Shown piece by piece: positions 36,912 through 45,365 of a stretch of 64,000 bases of DNA. The DNA comes from an uncultured Burkholderiales bacterium (GTDB lineage Bacteria; Pseudomonadota; Gammaproteobacteria; Burkholderiales; Burkholderiaceae_C), in the NCBI GenBank assembly GCA_903949285.1, contig CAJAYT010000105.1, positions 1 to 64,000 of the forward strand. The letters run 5' to 3'. The notes beneath the pieces were generated by a model, which searched no databases, had not been told where the DNA came from, and saw only the letters and a program-made list of their open reading frames with translations. The position numbers and the translations under genes are program-made. Position 1 is the first letter of the stretch. Each line of letters begins with the position of its first letter.

Positions 36912-37469
36912 TCAACTCTCTCTCTTAGTAAAGGATAAAGTAACCTCTCCTAAGCGAATACCAAACTTTGACATTGTGGCTTTGTTAAGCATTATGCGCT
37001 CATTCATTAAAAACATCCAATCATCAAATTGGACGTTCCAAACGCTACCATCCACAGGCAAAGCAAGCGTGTAATTCCAGTGAAAAGTATTCCCCCGACA
37101 CTCGCCTGAAGCCGCCCCTATTACATCCCCGGCCACGCCTGTGTAGTTGTTGTTCCCGGTGTGTGTTAGTTGCCAAACGCGTTTTTGTTTGGTGCCGTCA
37201 GAGTATGTGAAGTCCTCGTCTAATGTCCCCACCTCTCCCGACCATGAGCAGTGCATAACAACAGTGAAGCGTTTAACTACTTTTCCGGATCTATCTGTAA
37301 AAATCCCCCAGGCATCTACCGTACCGTTGAAATATCTCTTGAGGTCAAGAGTGGGAGTCTGTGTTGCATAGTCGTCAATGCCTGGAGAAGCACAACCTTG
37401 TATAGCAACTAAGGCTGTAGAGGAACTCAATCCTAATCCAGTCGTCATTAAGCTTCTGCGTGTAAACAT
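36912..37469 (-). CDS. DUF3833 lipoprotein
   Basis: 185 aa. Starts MFTRRSLMTT, then a hydrophobic core and a lipobox ending IQGC with the Cys near residue 26, so an acylated lipoprotein. The mature part is a lipocalin-like DUF3833 domain: DLKRYFNGTVDAWGIFTDRSG near 42, EDFTYSDG near 85, and WNVQFDDWMFLMNERIMLNKATMSKFG near 143. Genes of this family sit with CFA synthase and DUF1365 in many proteobacteria. It is probably periplasmic and may bind the modified lipid. Spacing: 36 bp after cfa. Confidence 0.82.
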   Translation of the reverse strand: MFTRRSLMTTGLGLSSSTALVAIQGCASPGIDDYATQTPTLDLKRYFNGTVDAWGIFTDRSGKVVKRFTVVMHCSWSGEVGTLDEDFTYSDGTKQKRVWQLTHTGNNNYTGVAGDVIGAASGECRGNTFHWNYTLALPVDGSVWNVQFDDWMFLMNERIMLNKATMSKFGIRLGEVTLSFTKRES

Positions 37470-37505
37470 AGTGTTGCCTTCTTTAATAAGCCTAACTGAA
37501 TTTAA

Positions 37506-38741
37506 TTAGGCATCGATTTTTTTAAGTGTGAATTGAATAACGTCTAGATTTCGCTGATTAAAACCTGCTTCGCAGTAACAAAGGTAGAACTCCCACGTTC
37601 TCATAAACGCCTCATCAAACCCAAGTTTACGAACCTGACTGGATTGAGCGTTAAACACACGCCTCCACTCTTTTAGTGTTGCAGCGTAATCTTGACCAAA
37701 ACAAAACTCGTCTACAACCTCTAAACCGTTTGCGCGTGCAAGTGTTTTGAACCGAGAAGGGCTTGGTAGACAACCTCCAGGAAAAATATACTGTTGTATA
37801 AAGTCCGTACCTTTGATGTATTGATCAAAGAGTCCATCATCTATCACAATGGATTGAATACAGGCGAGCCCACCTGGTTTTAAGAGACGATTAACATTTT
37901 TAAAATAAGTGGTCCAGTACTCCTTTCCCACAGCTTCAAACATCTCAATGGACAAGATAGCATCGAAGGCTTGGTCCTCAATGTCTCTATAGTCTTGGAG
38001 TCGCAAATCGGCATTCAATCCTTTTCCTACCAGGCGGGCTTTTGCATAATCTAATTGCGAGGGGCTAAGCGTAACGCCCGTATGATGGGATTCAAAATCA
38101 TTCACAACCACTTCAGCTAAACTGCCCCAGCCACAACCAATTTCCAGTACCTTTTGAGGCTTACCCTTTTCTAATCCAACCATACGACATGCTCTTTGGA
38201 TTTTTGCGCGCTGGGCTTGCGCCAAAGGAATGTTCTTAGACGTTTCATAAAGGGCGGATGAATACGTCATCGACTCATCCAGCCATAAACTGTAAAAAGA
38301 ATTCCCTAAATCATAATGCGCATGAATATTTTTGGTGCTGTTTGTTCGGTTGTTTCGCCGACTCCAGTGCTTGATCTGATAGTACAACCGGCCCAACCAA
38401 GTGCCGTAAATGATTCTGTCAACAGCGCGCCTATTGGCAATGAAAAGCTCCATCAACTGCGTTAGGTCGTTCGTCTCCCATTCGCATGCGATATAAGACT
38501 CTGCAAAACCAATATCTCCGGATTTGAGCGCATTTTGAAACATATTCCAGTTCTTCACAACCAAATTGGTTCTGCGCTCAGAAGACTGGGTCTCACCAAA
38601 ACTGAGCTTGATTCCGTTGGGAAGTGTCAAGTCTAAACACCCATATGCAAGGTGTTTGAGCATCTTCAGCACCTTTCTAGCAGGTCCAGGAATGCTAGAG
38701 ATGTCGATAGAGGGAGATGTGTCAGATGAAGATACCAGCAT
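37506..38741 (-). CDS. cfa: Cyclopropane-fatty-acyl-phospholipid synthase family methyltransferase
   Basis: SAM-dependent enzyme of the CFA family, 411 aa. The SAM-binding loop VLEIGCGWGSLAEV is near 198, HYDLGNSFYSLWLDESMTYSS near 146 is the characteristic acceptor region, and LSIEMFEAVGKEYW near 262 and FIQQYIFPGGCLPS near 315 are family motifs. It would add a CH2/CH3 to unsaturated acyl chains of membrane phospholipids. Some cluster members make methylated or furan fatty acids in other bacteria. Which product is formed here cannot be told. Middle of the lipid run, 81 bp after DUF1365. Confidence 0.9.
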   Translation of the reverse strand: MLVSSSDTSPSIDISSIPGPARKVLKMLKHLAYGCLDLTLPNGIKLSFGETQSSERRTNLVVKNWNMFQNALKSGDIGFAESYIACEWETNDLTQLMELFIANRRAVDRIIYGTWLGRLYYQIKHWSRRNNRTNSTKNIHAHYDLGNSFYSLWLDESMTYSSALYETSKNIPLAQAQRAKIQRACRMVGLEKGKPQKVLEIGCGWGSLAEVVVNDFESHHTGVTLSPSQLDYAKARLVGKGLNADLRLQDYRDIEDQAFDAILSIEMFEAVGKEYWTTYFKNVNRLLKPGGLACIQSIVIDDGLFDQYIKGTDFIQQYIFPGGCLPSPSRFKTLARANGLEVVDEFCFGQDYAATLKEWRRVFNAQSSQVRKLGFDEAFMRTWEFYLCYCEAGFNQRNLDVIQFTLKKIDA

Positions 38742-38822
38742 AAATCAAAATACAAAAGTTAAAGTTGTACACAAAGTAAAGGTTCTATTGCAGATTGATT
38801 TTGCCCCACTTTGCAGGCAGAT

Positions 38823-39614
38823 CTACAAACTAGGGGTAATGGCCTTAGTCGGAGGGCTGGGTTTTGAGTGAAAGCGAACTTTCTTAAACCAAAGTTTTAA
38901 AGCTTGCCAGTGAATTCTATAAACCACCATCAGTGTCATGAGCGGGTAATGAATCAACGCCCTACGCCGACTCGAACTGCTCAAAGCCTCAAGCGTCCCG
39001 CTAACACTGGTATGGATCAACAAACCTTCGCTATCTTCATAATCGATTCGAACTACGGTTCGGGCGGGTTTTGATGGCAAGGAGGTTGTGCGTAAAAAGC
39101 GGAAACGGTATTGGCCCTGGATTTCACAAAAGGGAGAAACATGAAACTCTTTATGTGCAACTAAATCACGAGCATATACGGGTTGCTTAATTAAATAAAA
39201 ATGACGCTCACCAAAGGTGTTGTTGACCTCAGCCACTATGACCCTTAAATCCCCATTAGACGCATGGCCATACCAAAAACTGACAGGTTTAAATGCGAAC
39301 CCCCAAACCCGTGGATAAGTATGCAGCCATACTTCTCCGTCGACGCCTTCGATGCCCTCACTCTTGATTAGATCAGTAAACCACCCTAGACTCCCTCCCT
39401 GTTCGGGAGTTCGGGCGTCGCCGTGATCAATGTCATAAAAGCTTAATGCTCCCTTGGCGTTCCAACCTAATACGCTTTTAAGCGCTGCAACGCGCTCGGG
39501 CTGGCGCAGTGAGCGCATGGGAAGTAGGAGAAAAAATGTGGAGTAAGTAAATGAATTACGACGAGGCCGAAACCTTTGATGGTGAACTTGGCCAAAGCCG
39601 ATCTCTACTTTCAC
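38823..39614 (-). CDS. DUF1365 family protein
   Basis: 263 aa. GFGQVHHQRFRPRRNSFTYSTFFLLLPM at the N-terminus, TYPRVWGFAFKPVSFWYGHA near 96, EVNNTFGERHFYLI near 127 and the KEFHVSPFC motif near 152 identify DUF1365, which accompanies COG2907 and CFA synthase genes. Start overlaps the FAD-oxidoreductase stop by 4 bp, indicating translational coupling. Function unknown. Hydrophobic residues near the C-terminus suggest membrane association. Confidence 0.85.
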   Translation of the reverse strand: MKVEIGFGQVHHQRFRPRRNSFTYSTFFLLLPMRSLRQPERVAALKSVLGWNAKGALSFYDIDHGDARTPEQGGSLGWFTDLIKSEGIEGVDGEVWLHTYPRVWGFAFKPVSFWYGHASNGDLRVIVAEVNNTFGERHFYLIKQPVYARDLVAHKEFHVSPFCEIQGQYRFRFLRTTSLPSKPARTVVRIDYEDSEGLLIHTSVSGTLEALSSSSRRRALIHYPLMTLMVVYRIHWQALKLWFKKVRFHSKPSPPTKAITPSL

Positions 39615-40951
39615 GCGTTGCTACCTGGGGTAAACAAAGAGGCCAATACACTGTTCGCTGCAGTCTCACCTGCTTTTAGTCCGTCTTCATGAAATCCATA
39701 CCCAAGCCATGCGCCTGCGTACCAGGTATTCAAACTTCCCTGAATGGTATGAATTTGATTTTGAGCTTTGACGGTAGATAGGTCAAAAATTGGGTGCGAA
39801 TAGTTAAATGTTGCAGTAATTTTGGATGGATCGATGTCACGTATTGGATTTAAAGAAACCACAATGGGTTCAATAAAAGGTGTGGGTTGGAGCTTGTTTA
39901 AATAATAGTGAAGACAGACACTGCCCTCACCATTTTCCTTACTGTGTTGAACCTCTTTGGATGCAGAGAGTAGATTTGAACTCTCAAAATTCCACGCAGC
40001 CCAAGCTATTTTTTTCGACGGAAGCATCTTTTCGTCTTTATGAAGCACTGCAATGTTATCTTTAAACTTAAAAGCGCTCAGCAAACTCGACTCCTCATTG
40101 GTTGGGGCGTCAAGCATTTTTAGAGCCTGGTCTGCATGGGTCGAAATAATAAGCTTATCAAACTGCTCTTCTCCGCGGGAAGAGGTGATTGTGACGGTCT
40201 TTGCATTGCGTTTAATACCCAAAACCGGCGTATCCAAATAGGCTCGCTTTAATTGACTAACAATAGCAGATACATACTGCTTAGCCCCCCCAGCAACGGT
40301 GAACCATTTAGGTCGATTGGTCACCTGAAGAAGTCCATGGTTGTGACAAAAGCGGATCATTGTTGCAAGAGGAAAAGAAAGCATTTGATCGGGGGGACAA
40401 CTCCAAATGCATCCCAACATCGGAAGTAAGTACCAATTAATGAATTGAGAATTGAATTGGTGATGTTTCAAAAATTCGTAAAGAGGCACCTCCATTTCTA
40501 AAGAGTGGGGGGCTTGAGCAAGGTGAGTGGTCATGCGGTTAAATCGCAGGATATCTTTTAGCATTCCAAGAAACGAAGGGCTGAGCAAATTCTCTCGCTG
40601 CGCAAACACAGTATTTAAAGAAGAACCACTCCACTCTAAAGTGGTAGTACTAGTCCTTGGGGCCTGCACTGAAAAGGACATATCCGAATATGCAGTTGGA
40701 ATACTGAGCTCTTTGAAGAGTGAGATGAGTTTAGGATAGGTACGTTCGTTGAAAACTAAAAATCCTGTGTCTACAGGGTAGCTTTGAATGCCGTGAGAAG
40801 TTTTGCCCTCAATGTCCACGGTGTGTGTATGGCCACCAAAATAATCATTGGCTTCAAATAAAGTGACCTCCACATCCTCATGTTTGTTCAAATAATAAGC
40901 TGCGCTGAGTCCGGAGATGCCGGATCCGATAATGGCAATTCGGTGAGTCAT
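39611..40951 (-). CDS. FAD-dependent amine-oxidase-like oxidoreductase (COG2907)
   Basis: 446 aa. N-terminal dinucleotide fold IAIIGSGISGLSAAYYL at 5-21 and TLFEANDYFGGHTHTVD near 31 bind FAD. YPVDTGFLVFNERTYP near 58 and LNTWYAGAWLGYGFHEDGLKAG near the C-terminus are family signatures. It resembles phytoene desaturase/amine oxidase proteins and may be an acyl-chain desaturase or isomerase. First gene of the six-gene lipid run, behind a hairpin that separates it from gpx. Confidence 0.88.
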   Translation of the reverse strand: MTHRIAIIGSGISGLSAAYYLNKHEDVEVTLFEANDYFGGHTHTVDIEGKTSHGIQSYPVDTGFLVFNERTYPKLISLFKELSIPTAYSDMSFSVQAPRTSTTTLEWSGSSLNTVFAQRENLLSPSFLGMLKDILRFNRMTTHLAQAPHSLEMEVPLYEFLKHHQFNSQFINWYLLPMLGCIWSCPPDQMLSFPLATMIRFCHNHGLLQVTNRPKWFTVAGGAKQYVSAIVSQLKRAYLDTPVLGIKRNAKTVTITSSRGEEQFDKLIISTHADQALKMLDAPTNEESSLLSAFKFKDNIAVLHKDEKMLPSKKIAWAAWNFESSNLLSASKEVQHSKENGEGSVCLHYYLNKLQPTPFIEPIVVSLNPIRDIDPSKITATFNYSHPIFDLSTVKAQNQIHTIQGSLNTWYAGAWLGYGFHEDGLKAGETAANSVLASLFTPGSNA

Positions 40952-40979
40952 AGTGAAGTCAAAAAATTTAAATATGAAT

Positions 40980-41000
40980 GAACCCGTGCTATTCGGGTTC
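40980..41000 (-). terminator. Hairpin after the gpx gene
   Basis: GAACCCG (40980-40986), 7-nt loop, CGGGTTC (40994-41000): perfect 7-bp stem in the 103-bp gap between the gpx stop and the FAD-oxidoreductase start. On the minus strand an A/T-rich stretch ending in T6 follows about 13 nt later. Plausible terminator or attenuator that insulates the lipid cluster from gpx. Confidence 0.5.
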
Positions 41001-41054
41001 GTGATTATTTAAGGCAATAATGCATTGGCTGGAGCAATACACTCAATTAGTTCT

Positions 41055-41738
41055 TTAGGGGGCTTTAATGGCTAACTGTTTTTCAAGTTCGGCGATAAAC
41101 CCTTTGTCTTCAGGTGCTGTCAAGCTATTAAAGCTTTTGATGGTTTGACCGTCACGACTGATTAAATATTTATAGAAATTCCACTTGGGTGCAGTTTGCG
41201 TCCTTTGGGCAAGTTGTTTGAACAGTGGCGAAGCGGAGCCGCCTTTAACTGAAGTTTTCACAAACATGGGAAACTTGACCCCGAAAGTGTTTTCACAAAA
41301 GTCCGCGATTTGACTATTTTTATCAGGCTCTTGCGAGAAGTCGTTGGATGGAAATCCCAGAACCACCAGTCCCTTTGATTTGTATTGATCGTACAAGGAC
41401 TCAAGTCCTTTGTATTGAGGTGTAAATCCACAGTAACTAGCGGTATTGACAATCAGTACAACTTGCCCAGCGTATTGACACAAAGGGATAGGTTTCTCGT
41501 CCTGAAGTCTAGCAACTGTGTATTGCAAAATAGCTGGACATGCAGATGCAGATGCAGATGCAGGAGATTGACTGGGGCCCGTATTTTGTGACAAAGGTTG
41601 TGGCTGGGAATTGGACTTTGAGTCATCAGATACGGTAGCGGCCCAAGATCGCGGACCAAGCGGCAGGATTAAGAGTAAACCAGTCAAAACGGATGAATGG
41701 ATTGTCAGTAGGAGCTTGGATCGAAGGGAATGGGTCAT
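41055..41738 (-). CDS. Exported glutathione peroxidase-family protein
   Basis: From ATG 41738 (MTHSLRSKLLLTIHSS) 227 aa, starting with a cleavable-looking signal peptide (hydrophobic 9-30, AxA region about 30-32). The frame is open another 37 codons upstream. A Ser/Pro/Gln linker with a (Ser-Ala) run leads to the peroxidase domain: NTASYCGFTPQYKGLE (catalytic Cys, non-seleno), LGFPSNDF in place of GFPCNQF, so the tetrad Gln is Asp and the resolving Cys position is Ser, and WNFYKYL (tetrad Trp/Asn). The product would be a periplasmic peroxidase for lipid or other hydroperoxides, which fits its place before the lipid cluster. Thioredoxin or another thiol donor is possible. Confidence 0.85.
   Translation of the reverse strand: MTHSLRSKLLLTIHSSVLTGLLLILPLGPRSWAATVSDDSKSNSQPQPLSQNTGPSQSPASASASACPAILQYTVARLQDEKPIPLCQYAGQVVLIVNTASYCGFTPQYKGLESLYDQYKSKGLVVLGFPSNDFSQEPDKNSQIADFCENTFGVKFPMFVKTSVKGGSASPLFKQLAQRTQTAPKWNFYKYLISRDGQTIKSFNSLTAPEDKGFIAELEKQLAIKAP
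41540..41563. repeat. Four ATGCAG hexamers within gpx
   Basis: Perfect 6-bp tandem repeat, four copies, encoding Ser-Ala repeats in the linker between signal peptide and peroxidase domain. Slippage would change linker length by two residues and keep the frame. Confidence 0.8.
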
Positions 41739-41978
41739 GAAATGAAGTTCAGGTGTATGAAAGAGTGGGTTGTACCGTGCACAAACGATTTGCGCCTTAT
41801 GATTGCAAAAGTCGGAATCTTTTGCCTGTATAGGCTCTAAAATCAACATGTTTTGAGAGTGGTTCAGTTAGTGGCACTTGCTAAACCTAAACAGTTGCGC
41901 TTAATTATGACCTAATTTGTAAATTCTGGTTGTTCCTCTGACAAACCACTTATTCTTTCCTTCGCAACCAACTTCCTC

Positions 41979-42467
41979 GTGAATTCTCTAAATTTTTTAA
42001 ACAAAATCGTAGCTAACGATTCGCTTACAGACTCCTTAAAGAGGCTTAGAGCATTAGGCCCCGTTGTTTTTACCAACGGGGTCTTTGATGTCTTGCACAA
42101 GGGGCACGTTACCTATCTTGCACAGGCCCGCGAGGAGGGTGCAAGCCTAGTGCTCGGACTCAACAGCGACCGATCAGCCGCACGCCTAGGAAAAGGGCCC
42201 GATAGACCGCTCAACAAGCAAGAGGACCGAGCCACTGTGTTGGCAGCACTCGAATCCGTTAGTTTGGTGACTTATTTTGATGAAGATACACCCCTGGAGT
42301 TGATTCAAGTCATAAGGCCAGACATTTTGGTTAAGGGCGGGGATTACGATATGGATAAGTTAAAAGAGGCGCAGTTTGTTCGCTCTTACGGCGGGGTAGC
42401 CAAAGCCTTAACGTTCGTAGCAGGATACTCAACGACTCAGTTGGTACAAAAAATTCGGGCGTTCTAA
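41979..42467 (+). CDS. rfaE2: D-glycero-beta-D-manno-heptose 1-phosphate adenylyltransferase
   Basis: Nucleotidyltransferase half of HldE as a separate 162-aa protein: heptose-1-P + ATP to ADP-heptose for LPS inner core. FTNGVFDVLHKGHVTYLAQA near 30-49 contains the HxGH motif; RLGKGPDRPLNKQEDRATVLAAL near 69 and VLVKGGDYDMDKL near 118 are family motifs. Start is GTG 41979; no ATG precedes the core and no strong RBS is visible, so the start is uncertain by a few residues. Convergent with glnE. Confidence 0.92.
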   Translation: MNSLNFLNKIVANDSLTDSLKRLRALGPVVFTNGVFDVLHKGHVTYLAQAREEGASLVLGLNSDRSAARLGKGPDRPLNKQEDRATVLAALESVSLVTYFDEDTPLELIQVIRPDILVKGGDYDMDKLKEAQFVRSYGGVAKALTFVAGYSTTQLVQKIRAF

Positions 42468-42521
42468 ATTAAATCTAATTGAAGAGGCAGTATCTCTTGA
42501 AACTCAAAGAAGTGCGCATTG

Positions 42522-45269
42522 TTAGCGGTGAAATATAGATTTCCAAAGTTTTAGTACGCACTGGGAATCTTCGTCAAAAGTATCCATATCGAACTTCAAA
42601 TTACGATCATCAAGCCTTGCAAGATGTTGCGCATGGCGATAGTTCTTGTATGCATTGATACAAGGATTTGCAAGTTCGCCAGAAATTAATCCTAGAGCGC
42701 TTGCAGTATTGAGTAGTGCAATATTTCCTGTATTTTCAGTTAATTGAGGAAATTTGTAGCTGTAAGCTAATACTAAAAACTGAACAGCAAACTCTACATC
42801 AATCATTCCCCCTGGGCTGTATTTCAAATCAAATTGCTCAGCTTTTACAGGATGCGCTTGAATTAATTTGTTGCGCATACTAACCACTTCTGCGCAAAGA
42901 GAGTCTAAATCCCGCTTTGTGGTGAGAACCTGAGTCCGGATTTGGTTGAATCGATGGGTAAACGCTTCACTGCCTAACACGACCCGGGCTCTTGTCATGG
43001 CTTGGTGTTCCCAAAGCCAAGCTACGTTGGCGCCTCTTTGCAACTGATAATTTTCGAAACCATCAAAATGCGTCACCAAAAGTCCAGAGTTTCCGTTGGG
43101 TCTAAGGGCTGTATCAATTTCGTAAAGATCGCCGGAAATGGTTTTAACGGATAGCCAATGAATAATTTTGCGGGCGAACAATGCGTAAATTTCAGCTGCG
43201 TTTGGGTGAGGATCGTCGTATATAAAAACGATATCTAGATCGCTTCCGTAAGCTAATTCTTTACCTCCTAATTTGCCGTATCCAACAATACCAAATGAAG
43301 GAGTTGGTGTGTGTGGATTTTTAATGCGCCTCCATACGACCTGTGCTGTGATGTGGATGACGCTATCGGCCAAAGCGCTTAAATCATCGGCTAATTCTTG
43401 CATGCTCAGTTTGTCGCAGAGATCGCGAGCTAGGCATAGAAAAAACTCAGACTGATGCGCCCTGCGCATCAGGTTTAAAACAGCCTCTTCATCCCTCGGA
43501 TCTGCGGCCTCCAAAGCGTCGATACGTTGGATTAGCGTAGATTCAAAATGCGAAGGGTTAAATCTTTGTAAAAGTATTTCAGAATCCGCTAAATCGTCAA
43601 TGACTCCGGGATGTTGATTCAAATAAAGACTTGCCCAGCGCGATGCTCCAAGTATGTAGATCAAGTTGCTATGAATGGCGGGACGTTCAATTAACAGTGA
43701 TAAGTAGTTTTCTCGTCTAAGCAACAACTCCATCCAATCGCACCACCTAAGCGCACCTGTTTCTTTGGAAGGATCTTGCGCAACCCAAAGTGCAGTTTGT
43801 TGTACCAAGCTCAACAGTTTCGCCTGTGAAGTATCTTTAAGGTTTTGAGCTCTTGGGTTACTGAGGAGACCTTGGACGCGAGCTCTAAGCGCTGGGTGAT
43901 TCGGTATCAAATCACCTACTTCAAACTGCTCAAGCAAGGAATTGGACTGACTTGGCGTTGACTCTTTAAGTATTCGAGCGGAGTCATTGCGCTTGGACTC
44001 CTGCTCAGATGTGCCTAATAAAGAGTTAAATTCGGAACTAACCGCCGATCGGTGCAGTTCAAGCGAATGCAGTAACTCCTTTGTGGACGTATAACCCATC
44101 GAATTCGAAAGCCATAGAAGATCCAAAGATTCGCTGGGTAGTAAATGAGTCTGTTGATCGTCTAGGTACTGTATTCTGTGCTCAAGACGCCGAAGAAAAA
44201 TATAAGCATTTTTGAGAAGCGTGGCGCTCTCTACACTCATTTGACGTGTTTGGGCTAATAAATCGATTGCAACAAGTGTGGGCCTAACGCGCAACTCTGG
44301 AAACTGACCTCCTCTAACGACTTGTAAAAGTTGTGTAATGAATTCGATTTCACGAATGCCTCCTTTACCCAGTTTGATATCGTTGAGTCTCTCGGGGCGT
44401 CCCAGCGCGAGTTTTATAGCTTGGGTTCTAATTTGTTGGTGTAAATGCCTAAGTGAGTCAAAAACCTGGTAATCCAGGTATTTCCTGTACACAAAAGGCG
44501 TAACGATTTGAGAAAGCTCGCGTGGCAAAGAAGTATATGAAATGGGTGCTACTACGCGGCTTTTGAGCCAAGCAAAGCGCTCCCATTCTCGACCCTGACT
44601 TTGTAAGTATTCCTCTAAGGCCTCTAGACACATCGCGCTCGGCCCTGACATGCCGTTGGGCCTAAGAGCCAAATCAATTCTAAAGACCCGTCCGTGCTCC
44701 GTCACCGTATCGAGTAAGCGCTGAATTTGGTGAACCAGCTTCGTATAAAACTCTTGATTGCTGATGCCAGTCTTGCCCTGTTTGAGCTGAGTCTCCCCTT
44801 CTTGATCGTAGATATAAATCAGATCAATATCACTTGACACGTTGAGCTCAGATGCGCCCAGCTTGCCCATCCCGATAATCCAAAAAGTAGTTGGATGGCC
44901 CGTGGTGGACATTGGTGAGCCGAATTTATGCGAGAGCTCCTCAAAAGCAATCTCATACGCTTTTGTAAGGGCCCATTCAGCAAGAACGGTCATCATCTTC
45001 GTAACTTCAGCTAGTTCTAGCTGTTGCTCACAGTCCAAAGTCGCAATTCGTTCGAGGGCTAACTGTCGAAGAACCCTTAAAGTGTCTCCAGGCTGAGGAA
45101 AGTCATCAGATAAGGCAATATATGATCGATTTAAAATCTGATCTGTGAACGCTCCAGGTTCAAGTTTGTCCGATAATGGAGCGTAACGGGCGCGTACACG
45201 TTTGACGAATCTTGAGTATTCAGCTCCTGATAGAGTAGGTGAAGTTTCAGGATGTTTAAGATTAGACAT
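42522..45269 (-). CDS. glnE: Glutamine synthetase adenylyltransferase / adenylyl-removing enzyme
   Basis: Bifunctional GlnE that adds or removes AMP on glutamine synthetase in response to PII. 915 aa. Two nucleotidyltransferase domains, each with the G-S/D-x-D pattern: N-terminal SSDIDLIYIYDQEGE near 144 (AR domain) and C-terminal GSDLDIVFIYDDPHP near 671 (AT domain). GKGGIREIEFITQLLQ and YSPGGMIDVEFAVQFL are the conserved segments after each. PII-binding central region intact by length. Divergent from yhdP. Confidence 0.95.
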   Translation of the reverse strand: MSNLKHPETSPTLSGAEYSRFVKRVRARYAPLSDKLEPGAFTDQILNRSYIALSDDFPQPGDTLRVLRQLALERIATLDCEQQLELAEVTKMMTVLAEWALTKAYEIAFEELSHKFGSPMSTTGHPTTFWIIGMGKLGASELNVSSDIDLIYIYDQEGETQLKQGKTGISNQEFYTKLVHQIQRLLDTVTEHGRVFRIDLALRPNGMSGPSAMCLEALEEYLQSQGREWERFAWLKSRVVAPISYTSLPRELSQIVTPFVYRKYLDYQVFDSLRHLHQQIRTQAIKLALGRPERLNDIKLGKGGIREIEFITQLLQVVRGGQFPELRVRPTLVAIDLLAQTRQMSVESATLLKNAYIFLRRLEHRIQYLDDQQTHLLPSESLDLLWLSNSMGYTSTKELLHSLELHRSAVSSEFNSLLGTSEQESKRNDSARILKESTPSQSNSLLEQFEVGDLIPNHPALRARVQGLLSNPRAQNLKDTSQAKLLSLVQQTALWVAQDPSKETGALRWCDWMELLLRRENYLSLLIERPAIHSNLIYILGASRWASLYLNQHPGVIDDLADSEILLQRFNPSHFESTLIQRIDALEAADPRDEEAVLNLMRRAHQSEFFLCLARDLCDKLSMQELADDLSALADSVIHITAQVVWRRIKNPHTPTPSFGIVGYGKLGGKELAYGSDLDIVFIYDDPHPNAAEIYALFARKIIHWLSVKTISGDLYEIDTALRPNGNSGLLVTHFDGFENYQLQRGANVAWLWEHQAMTRARVVLGSEAFTHRFNQIRTQVLTTKRDLDSLCAEVVSMRNKLIQAHPVKAEQFDLKYSPGGMIDVEFAVQFLVLAYSYKFPQLTENTGNIALLNTASALGLISGELANPCINAYKNYRHAQHLARLDDRNLKFDMDTFDEDSQCVLKLWKSIFHR

Positions 45270-45365
45270 GTTAAATCATTGGACAAAATTTGATAATGCT
45301 CTTTAAAACACATCTCCGTGCGCTTTTGCAGTGATTGTCCCGTTTGCTAAGAAAATCAATGTGCT

